Positions 1 through 5,394 of a DNA stretch of 14,572 bases are shown piece after piece. A program made the translations under genes and the position numbers. The notes under the pieces are model-generated. The model saw only the letters and a list, made by a program, of their open reading frames with translations, was not told the DNA's origin and did no database searches. This stretch comes from JALSRY01 sp964428275. GTDB lineage: Bacteria > Planctomycetota > Phycisphaerae > UBA1845 > Fen-1342. The first letter of the stretch is position 1; each line of letters opens with the position of its first letter. The DNA is taken from the NCBI GenBank assembly GCA_964428275.1, contig CAYRXN010000392.1:1-14572 (forward strand), given 5' to 3'.

Positions 1-18
1 GTCGATTTGCGCGTTCAT
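1..18 (-). CDS. Start of a gene that leaves the window (first six codons, MNAQID)
   Basis: An ATG at 18-16 on the minus strand overlaps the stop of the upstream cytochrome-b-like gene as ATGA, the usual arrangement for translational coupling. Only Met-Asn-Ala-Gln-Ile-Asp is visible, so the product cannot be identified from sequence. In operons of TmcC, DsrM or NarI-like subunits the partner is often an iron-sulfur protein of the HdrD/DsrK/TmcB type, and that is my guess for this gene; it is context inference only. Confidence 0.5.
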
Positions 19-770
19 CGTGCCGCTCCCTCCTGGGCCGGTTGGGCGCGTCCGGGCGGCGCGTCGGCGCGCCGCGTGAGCCCCTGCCAGGCCGCCTCGG
101 GCATGACCCACACCAGCGGCCGGTGCATGCACGTCAGCAGACGCGAGAACGGTACGAGCACGAGTACGACGATGCCGCTGAGCGTGTGCAGCAGGAGCAT
201 GACGTGGTAGTCCACCGAGCTCCACGTCGGGTGCATCGCCAGGACGCCGGTGATAAACGGCACGATCAGGATCAGCGGCTTGAGGAAGCTCCAGGGCGGG
301 TCGATCTCGCGCAGGGCCGGCGAGAACAGCCGGCCGAAGAACAGCGCCACGCCGAGCCCGATCACGATCCACGCCAGCGTGTCGGCCGCGTGGCCGGAGA
401 GCACCGGCCAGGTCAACCCGATGCCACGCTTCCACAGGTAGACGTGGGCGACCAGAAACGCCGGCAGGAGGATCGCCACGAGCCGAAAGAGCATGGACGT
501 GAAACACAGCGACACGTGGTAGGCGAGCATGCCGCCCCGACACTGGGGACGCAGACGGTGGAGCACCAGGCTGGGAAAGGTCAGCCACAGGATCCGCAGC
601 CGAACCTTGTGCCAGAACCGGCTGCGGTCCGCCGCCGTCACGTACGCTCCGACCATGTCCGAGCAGCCCAGGGCCACGATCCGGACCATGCCCAGGACCA
701 TCAGCGTAAACGCGAAGCGGAAAAGCGGCCCCCGCGCGATGTCCAGCAACACCAGTACGGTCGAATGCAC
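15..770 (-). CDS. Cytochrome-b-like membrane anchor subunit (TmcC/DsrM/NarI type)
   Basis: A 251-residue integral membrane protein with about five predicted helices (roughly residues 15-35, 86-112, 128-149, 163-180 and 190-212). Histidines lie in or beside helices (H85, H109, H189, H195, H216), which suits the bis-His b-heme ligation of NarI-like quinol-oxidising subunits; which ones bind heme cannot be told. The soluble stretch before helix 2 is basic, as expected for a cytoplasmic loop. Such subunits pass electrons between the quinone pool and an iron-sulfur partner. I chose the GTG at 770 because AGGGGG lies about 8 nt upstream and the protein then begins just before the first helix. An in-frame GTG at 851 would add 27 low-complexity residues and leave a gap of only 28 nt after the ArsR gene. 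It overlaps the next gene by ATGA. Family assignment is from overall pattern; the exact subfamily is uncertain. Confidence 0.72.
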   Translation of the reverse strand: MHSTVLVLLDIARGPLFRFAFTLMVLGMVRIVALGCSDMVGAYVTAADRSRFWHKVRLRILWLTFPSLVLHRLRPQCRGGMLAYHVSLCFTSMLFRLVAILLPAFLVAHVYLWKRGIGLTWPVLSGHAADTLAWIVIGLGVALFFGRLFSPALREIDPPWSFLKPLILIVPFITGVLAMHPTWSSVDYHVMLLLHTLSGIVVLVLVPFSRLLTCMHRPLVWVMPEAAWQGLTRRADAPPGRAQPAQEGAAR

Positions 771-879
771 GACACGCACCCCCTGTGGCCCCGAGGCCAC
801 GCACCGCCGCTTCCGGCCACCATGCGCCGGGCCGGTCGCCGGCGGTTGCACGAGGTCCGCCCGTGCCCCCGAACCCCGG

Positions 880-1248
880 TCAGTCGCGCTCTTCCGGCGG
901 GGCCATCTCCGCGCGCCGAATCTCGCGGAGCACGGACTCCCGGCTGCGCCGGCGGGGCGGGTCCTGTTCGCACAGCAGGCGGACCAGTTGCCGCACGAAC
1001 TTCGGTCGCAAGACGTAGTAGCAACGCATCGAACCGCGGGTGTGACAATCCACCAAGTCGGCCCGGCGCAACACGGCCATGTGCTGCGACAGGTACGGCT
1101 GGGCGATCGGCACGAGCGCGTTGAGATCGCGCACGCACTGGCTGCGCTGCGCCAGGGCCCGCAGGATCATCAACCTGGTGGGGTGGGCCACGAGCCGCAG
1201 CATGCGGGCACAACGTTCCCAATCGTGTTGTTCGGGTTTCTTGGCCAC
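880..1248 (-). CDS. ArsR-family winged-helix transcriptional repressor
   Basis: A protein of about 122 residues with the ArsR/SmtB layout: an N-terminal helix ending in AHPTRLMIL (21-29), a helix-turn-helix with LSQHMAVLR (53-61), then a short beta-wing around HTRGSMRCYYVL (69-80) and a C-terminal helix. ArsR proteins bind DNA as dimers and release it on metal binding or thiol modification. Five cysteines are present (C13, C38, C68, C76, C93). C38 sits in CVRDL where classical ArsR has CVCDL, so the metal motif is incomplete. A pair made of a Cys near residue 38 and one in the last helix recalls persulfide sensors such as SqrR/BigR, although the spacing (55) is shorter than in those proteins. 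The start is uncertain: GTG at 1248 gives family-like length, while an in-frame TTG at 1290 would add 14 residues. It probably represses its own promoter at 1338-1366 and the following membrane subunit. Confidence 0.85.
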   Translation of the reverse strand: MAKKPEQHDWERCARMLRLVAHPTRLMILRALAQRSQCVRDLNALVPIAQPYLSQHMAVLRRADLVDCHTRGSMRCYYVLRPKFVRQLVRLLCEQDPPRRRSRESVLREIRRAEMAPPEERD

Positions 1249-1337
1249 GGTTCCAGCGTTCCCGCTGTGGCGACCGGTCCTTTCGGACAAGGCCGGACCG
1301 ACCCGACCGCGGGGCGGCGTCCGACCATCAGGTTTGC

Positions 1338-1366
1338 ACTATATCAGGCTTTTCTTATATTGTCAA
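1338..1366 (-). promoter_or_regulatory. Sigma-70-type promoter with probable ArsR operator
   Basis: On the minus strand TTGACA (1366-1361) and TATAGT (1343-1338) are separated by exactly 17 bp, a near-consensus pair in an AT-rich island within very GC-rich DNA. Transcription should begin near 1331, about 80 nt before the ArsR GTG. The spacer and -10 carry an imperfect palindrome at 1341-1360: ATATAAG, six bases, CTGATAT, with 6 of 7 arm positions pairing. Binding there would block RNA polymerase, the standard ArsR autoregulation design. The promoter call is from sequence; the operator role is inference. Confidence 0.8.
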
Positions 1367-1478
1367 CAGGCCATCAAACCGATCCGTCTGTCGCAAACTT
1401 GGGCGCTGTGCGGTCGGGGTCCGTGCGGCCCGCGCAACGCGGGCGTCGGGGGGGGGCTGGTTCTGCGCCGGCACTGGC

Positions 1479-1484
1479 TATAAT
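1479..1484 (+). promoter_or_regulatory. TATAAT -10 box placed for a leaderless start
   Basis: A perfect TATAAT ends seven bases before the ATG at 1492, so transcription would begin at or next to the A of the start codon. No Shine-Dalgarno-like purine run occurs between the box and the ATG, which supports a leaderless message. The -35 position (about 1456-1461, GCTGGT) is poor and lies at the end of a run of nine G (1448-1456). Confidence 0.6.
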
Positions 1485-1491
1485 CCGCGCC

Positions 1492-2115
1492 ATGCCGGAG
1501 GTGCCGCTCGAGCGTTGCCCGCTTTGTCGATACGCGCTGCGCGGGTTGCCGCGCGAGTACCGATGTCCCGAGTGCGGTTTCCTGTACGATGCCCAAACCC
1601 GTGTGTGGCGCGCGTTTCCTTCCCGAATGATCTACGTCGGCGCCGTCACGTGGTCGATCTTCCTTCTGATATGCGGGTCCGGGATCGTGCGGGGGCTGAT
1701 CGCCGGCGTGCTCCCGGATCTTTGGATTACCGCGCTGGTCGCGTTCGCCATCACGTTCCTGATTCGCTCTCTGTACGATATTCGCACCACCGAGCGCAAG
1801 GGACGCTGCGTGGCGGTATCGCCGGCCGGGGTCTTCGTGCGGACGCTCGAGACGGAACGGCTCTTCTTGTGGGACGACATCGTCAAGATCGAGCGGTTCG
1901 ATCACGGCGTCAAGGAGCGGAAGGACGAATGCCTCGTGCGCATCATCGTGCGCGTCAAGGCCAAGTCCCAACCCTTCCCGGTCGTAGTGGGACGCATCTT
2001 CGCCACGGAAACAGAACGGGCCGCTTTCCTGGAGGCGGTGGCCCAGCGCAGGGGCGAAACGGGTGACGCCGTCAGCGCGACCTCGGACGCCACGCCGACG
2101 CGCGCCCGGGACTGA
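1492..2115 (+). CDS. Zinc-ribbon membrane protein with a C-terminal PH-like region, unknown function
   Basis: A 207-residue protein. It begins with a zinc ribbon, C9-P-L-C12 and C25-P-E-C28-G, joined by LRGLP (16-20); this ribbon type is frequent in Planctomycetota membrane proteins. Two hydrophobic segments follow (about 43-63 and 68-90), separated by a very short loop, so both ends face the same side, probably the cytoplasm. The rest (about 100-190) alternates beta-strand-like stretches with a WDDI motif (about 126-129), as in bacterial PH-like (YcxB/DUF-type) domains, and ends in a helix followed by a Ser/Thr/Ala-rich tail. The frame is open far upstream, but the ATG at 1492 follows a TATAAT box and begins the recognisable protein. 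No enzyme motif is visible; no function is proposed. Confidence 0.82.
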   Translation: MPEVPLERCPLCRYALRGLPREYRCPECGFLYDAQTRVWRAFPSRMIYVGAVTWSIFLLICGSGIVRGLIAGVLPDLWITALVAFAITFLIRSLYDIRTTERKGRCVAVSPAGVFVRTLETERLFLWDDIVKIERFDHGVKERKDECLVRIIVRVKAKSQPFPVVVGRIFATETERAAFLEAVAQRRGETGDAVSATSDATPTRARD

Positions 2116-2144
2116 CTGCGCTTCTGTCGCGGGCCGCATGGCCG

Positions 2145-2215
2145 ACCGGCGATCAAGCCGCCGGTGGCCCGGTTTCTCAGCCGGCGCAAGCCGCCGGCCC
2201 CGGGGCGGTCCCCGG
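2145..2215. repeat. Three tandem GC-rich hairpins, REP-like
   Basis: Hairpin 1: ACCGGCG (2145-2151), seven-base loop, CGCCGGT (2159-2165). Hairpin 2: GCCGGCG (2180-2186), loop CAAGC, CGCCGGC (2192-2198). Hairpin 3: CCGGGG (2200-2205), loop CGGT, CCCCGG (2210-2215). All stems are perfect. Hairpins 1 and 2 are near copies, sharing CCGGCG, then CAAGC in the loop, then CGCCGG. They lie 30 bp after the stop of the zinc-ribbon gene. They could act as terminator, mRNA stabiliser or REP-type element; the lack of a T-run argues against a simple intrinsic terminator. Confidence 0.7.
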
Positions 2216-2271
2216 TGAATCTACCCGCTTCGATGTCGCATGCCCTTGACTTGGCGGCGAGGCGCCGGCGG

Positions 2272-2301
2272 TTCGACGCGAACGCGCGACTGTCGTATAA
2301 T
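2272..2301 (+). promoter_or_regulatory. Probable promoter of nuoN
   Basis: A perfect TATAAT lies at 2296-2301, with TTCGAC at 2272-2277 as a moderate -35 candidate 18 bp upstream. Predicted transcription start is near 2308, leaving a leader of about 160 nt before the nuoN ATG at 2469. Confidence 0.55.
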
Positions 2302-2468
2302 CCCCGCTTCATCGCGCGGGGCGGTTGAGGCGCGGCGCGGTTGGTGCCGGTGCGCGGCGGCCGGGGGATGCCGTGCACGCGGCTGGCGTGTGGGGGTCAA
2401 AGACCAACGAGGCGGCCGGGTGCGGGACGCGCCCGACCCGCCGGCAAGAACAGACAGGGCAGGCAACG

Positions 2469-4121
2469 ATGCTACTTGCAGGCATGTGGATGCCGGACGC
2501 CGCCACGATGCGGCTGATTCTCCCGGAACTGTTGCTCGTGGCGACGGTCGTGGTGCTGCTGATCGCACCGCTGCTCGTCGGCCGGCACGCGCGGCTGACG
2601 GGGATGCTCGCGCTGGTCGGCGCGGTGGTCGCCGCCCTGGCGGCGGCGCTGTCGTTCAAACTGGTCGGCGACGGGGCGACGGCCCTGTTCGTGGTCGGCG
2701 CCGAGGGGGCCGGCGGGCAGGCCATGCTCGTGGCGGACAAACTGGGCATGTTCTTCCGCGTCCTGCTGATGGTCTTTCTGGCCGGCATCGTGCTGATGTG
2801 GTTCTGGTTCGACGCGCAGCGCGAGCGGCACGCCCCGGAGTTCTTCACGCTGCTGGTCGCCAGCGCCCTGGGCATGGCCCTGATGGCCTCCACGGTGAAC
2901 CTGCTGCTGATGGTGATCGCGATCGAGCTGGCCTCGATGCCGAGCTACGGCCTGGCCGGCTTCGACCGTTTCCGCAAGAAGGCCTCCGAGGCGTCGCTCA
3001 AGTATGCCATCTTCGGGGCGGTCACCAGCGGGTTCATGATCTACGGCGTCAGCCTGCTCTACGGCCTGTTCGGTACGCTGCACGTCCCCACGCTGATCGA
3101 ACGGATTGCGGCCGCCGGCACCGGCGCGCAGAGCAGCGCCGTTCTGGCGGTGGCGTTGCTGGCCGTGTTCGCGGGGATCGCGTTCAAGATCTCCGCCGTG
3201 CCGTTCCACTTCTGGTGCCCGGACGTGTTCGAGGGCGCGTCGCTGCCGGTCGCCACCTGGCTGAGCGTGGCGAGCAAGGCCGCCGGGCTCGTGCTGATCC
3301 TCCGGCTGATCGCCATGTTCGTCACCGTGCCGCACGCACCGTTGTCCGCGACGCTCCTGCCGGTCATCAGCTACGGCGTCGGGTTCTTCGCGATTCTCAC
3401 CTGCACCGTCGCCAACCTGGCGGCCTACCGCCAGCGCAACGTGCGGCGGATGCTGGCGTACAGCTCGATCGCCCACGCGGGCTACATGCTCAGCGCCGGC
3501 GCCATCGTGCTCCAGGGCGGTTCGCTGGCGGCGGCGATGGGCGCCGTCATCACCTACCTCGTCGTCTACATGTTCATGAACTTCGGCGCGTTCCTGTCGG
3601 TCGGCCTGGTCGGGGCCGATACCGGCAGCGAGGATCTCGACTCGTTCACCGGCCTGGGCTGGCGCGATCCCGCGACGGCCGCTTCGCTCACGCTCTGCCT
3701 CGTGTCCCTGATCGGCCTGCCGCCGATGGGCGGCTTCATCGCCAAGTGGTGGCTGATCTGGGCCCTGGGCGGCGCGGCGCACGCGGCCAGCGCGAGCCTG
3801 TCGGTCTGGCTGTGGGTGATCATCACCGTCGTGGTCATCAATACGGCCATCAGCCTGTATTACTATGCCCGCGTCATCCGCGAGATGTACCTGCGCGGCA
3901 CGAAGACGGCGGGCGATACGCTGCGGGCGCCTTTGTTCGGCAAGGTCGCCCTGCACGTTTGCGCGCTGGTCCTGCTGGCCACCGGCACCGTGCTGGTCGG
4001 CTCGCTCAAGCGAAACACGGAAGGGATCGCGCGGGCCGATCGAGCCGCGCCGCCGGTCGCCCGGATCGCCGAGACGGCCGCCGACCCCACCGTGCCGTTG
4101 TCGCCTTCCGGCCAACCGTAG
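2469..4121 (+). CDS. nuoN: NADH-quinone oxidoreductase subunit N
   Basis: A 550-residue antiporter-like membrane subunit of respiratory complex I, which couples quinone reduction to proton pumping. Hydrophobic helices run through residues 15-510. The expected charged residues are present: E153 in IELASMPSYGL, K178 in SLKYAIFG, K240 in AFKISAVPFHFW and K426 in GGFIAKWWL. The segments LAYSSIAHAGYM (329-340) and SLIGLPPMGGF (413-423) are also typical. The polar tail of about 40 residues after the last helix makes it longer than the usual 480-500. The ATG at 2469 is chosen because AGGGCAGG lies 5-12 nt upstream and the protein then starts directly before helix 1. NuoN is normally the last gene of a nuo operon, yet here the preceding gene is unrelated and the gene has its own promoter. 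Identity is clear; whether it serves a canonical complex I cannot be told. Confidence 0.95.
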   Translation: MLLAGMWMPDAATMRLILPELLLVATVVVLLIAPLLVGRHARLTGMLALVGAVVAALAAALSFKLVGDGATALFVVGAEGAGGQAMLVADKLGMFFRVLLMVFLAGIVLMWFWFDAQRERHAPEFFTLLVASALGMALMASTVNLLLMVIAIELASMPSYGLAGFDRFRKKASEASLKYAIFGAVTSGFMIYGVSLLYGLFGTLHVPTLIERIAAAGTGAQSSAVLAVALLAVFAGIAFKISAVPFHFWCPDVFEGASLPVATWLSVASKAAGLVLILRLIAMFVTVPHAPLSATLLPVISYGVGFFAILTCTVANLAAYRQRNVRRMLAYSSIAHAGYMLSAGAIVLQGGSLAAAMGAVITYLVVYMFMNFGAFLSVGLVGADTGSEDLDSFTGLGWRDPATAASLTLCLVSLIGLPPMGGFIAKWWLIWALGGAAHAASASLSVWLWVIITVVVINTAISLYYYARVIREMYLRGTKTAGDTLRAPLFGKVALHVCALVLLATGTVLVGSLKRNTEGIARADRAAPPVARIAETAADPTVPLSPSGQP

Positions 4122-4239
4122 GTCGTCCGCCCGCGGGTCGGCGACGCGGAGCGGGCCGCGGGCCGAACCCGCCGCCGTCGCGGTTGGCGGCCGTTTCAAC
4201 GCCTGGCGCCGGCACCCGGCCGGCGGGGAGCAGATCGAC

Positions 4240-5238
4240 ATGATGCGACGATTCCGCCTGGCGTCGGCGTTTCTCGCGGCCTGGGTACTGGTGGCCGCCG
4301 CCGCGTGCGCCGAAGACCGGATCACCTTCGCCACCTTCAACTGCGAATTCCTGACGCGGCCCAAGGTGCACATGAAGTTCGGCGAGCGCTTCAACCTCGC
4401 GCGCGACCGCAAGGACGTGTGGAACCAGCCCGGTTATCGCGACAAGAAGTTTCACGAGGCGGCCGAGGCGGTCGCGCGTTTCATCGTGCAGATCGACGCC
4501 GACGTGATCGGGCTGGAAGAGGTCGGCGACCGGCGCGACGTGAAGGAACTGCACGAAGCGGTCCGGGCGGCGGGGCTCGACTACCCCTACTGGGTGGCCG
4601 GCAAGTCGCTCGATCCGGCGACGCACCAGAACGTGGCCTTGTTCTCCAGGTACAAACTCAGCGACCTGCTCAGCCCGATTCCGGGCCTGGAAGCCTACGA
4701 TACCGAGCTCGACGACCCCGACGCCGAACAGTGGACGGAAGTGACCAAGGGGCTGCGCGTGAACGTGGCCGCCCGCGGCCGGACGTTTGTCGTCTACGTG
4801 CTGCACCTCAAGTCTGAACGCGGGGGCCACGAGTCCGACGCCCGCCGCGTGGCGCAGGCCTCGATCGTGCGGCGCAACTACCTCCCGCTGCTCACGGCCG
4901 GCCGGAACGTGATCGTGATGGGCGACCTCAACGACGGGCGCAACCAGCCGGCGATTCGGCGGATTCGCGGACGCGACGATATCCAGCCGGACCTGATCCA
5001 GACCGGCCGGGCCGACTACTTCGACTTCGACAAGCTCGATACGCGCTGGACGTATGAGTACATGGGCGTGCGCGGACAGATCGACCACATCCTGCTGTCC
5101 ACGTCGTTCAAGCGGATCTGCAAACGGATCCACGCCCGCACGCTGCCGCAGGACAACCCGCGCGTCTCCGACCACCGGCCGTTCATCGTGGACCTCGACC
5201 TGCGCCCGCTGTCGGGGCGGGCCGCCGCGACGCCGTAG
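4240..5238 (+). CDS. Secreted endonuclease/exonuclease/phosphatase-fold hydrolase
   Basis: A 332-residue protein of the EEP superfamily (DNase I, ExoIII, sphingomyelinase and phosphodiesterase relatives), metal-dependent phosphodiesterases. Active-site positions are all visible: N34 (TFNCEF), E93/E94 (GLEEV), H189 (LHLKS), D229 and N231 (GDLND), D282-H283 (QIDHI) and D311-H312 (SDHRPF). The N-terminus is a signal peptide (basic RR at 3-4, hydrophobic 7-22, possible cleavage after A24); C23 gives only a weak lipobox, so a soluble periplasmic or extracellular enzyme is more likely than a lipoprotein. GGGGAG lies about 9 nt before the ATG. It starts 118 bp after nuoN with no clear promoter or terminator between, so read-through from nuoN is possible. 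The substrate (nucleic acid, phospholipid or other phosphodiester) cannot be decided from these motifs. Confidence 0.9.
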   Translation: MMRRFRLASAFLAAWVLVAAAACAEDRITFATFNCEFLTRPKVHMKFGERFNLARDRKDVWNQPGYRDKKFHEAAEAVARFIVQIDADVIGLEEVGDRRDVKELHEAVRAAGLDYPYWVAGKSLDPATHQNVALFSRYKLSDLLSPIPGLEAYDTELDDPDAEQWTEVTKGLRVNVAARGRTFVVYVLHLKSERGGHESDARRVAQASIVRRNYLPLLTAGRNVIVMGDLNDGRNQPAIRRIRGRDDIQPDLIQTGRADYFDFDKLDTRWTYEYMGVRGQIDHILLSTSFKRICKRIHARTLPQDNPRVSDHRPFIVDLDLRPLSGRAAATP

Positions 5239-5277
5239 CCGCTGGTTCCCGGGTCGTGGAAGTTCCGGCCGATCTGC

Positions 5278-5283
5278 GATAAT
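5278..5283 (+). promoter_or_regulatory. Possible -10 box for top6B
   Basis: GATAAT stands in the 156-bp gap before top6B, in a setting like the two other plus-strand boxes (box followed by a C-rich stretch). It would give a leader of about 105 nt. No good -35 is seen at the expected distance (CGTGGA at 5255-5260), so the call is tentative. Confidence 0.35.
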
Positions 5284-5394
5284 CTCCGTGGGCGCGTTCG
5301 AATAAGCCCCCCGCGCTGCGTTCGACGGCCGGCCCGCAGCCGCGCGAGCCCCACGGCGGCGGCTCCGGCGGGTACCACGGATGGGCAAGACGAG

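Larger units (their letters stand above)
2116..2468. other. Intergenic region of 353 bp: tandem hairpins, then the nuoN promoter and leader
   Basis: No convincing gene is seen. The first half holds three closely spaced GC-rich inverted repeats (2145-2215), which may end transcription of the upstream gene although no T-run follows. The second half holds a TATAAT box at 2296-2301 and a leader of about 160 nt before nuoN. A frame open from a TTG at 2325 continues into nuoN, but its first 48 residues are Gly/Arg/Ala-rich and unlike a membrane protein. Confidence 0.7.

Noticed and set aside
1448..1456. Run of nine G just upstream of the zinc-ribbon gene, possible phase-variable promoter tract
   Set aside because: It lies upstream of, not between, the expected -35 and -10 positions, and one G-run in DNA this rich in G and C is weak evidence; variation among reads would be needed.
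2246..2251. TTGACT as -35 element for nuoN
   Set aside because: The distance to TATAAT at 2296 is 44 bp, far too long.
2472..4412. A 646-codon open frame on the minus strand opposite nuoN
   Set aside because: Its product is a low-complexity Arg/Gly/Gln/His/Asp mix without domains, and NuoN on the plus strand is unambiguous.
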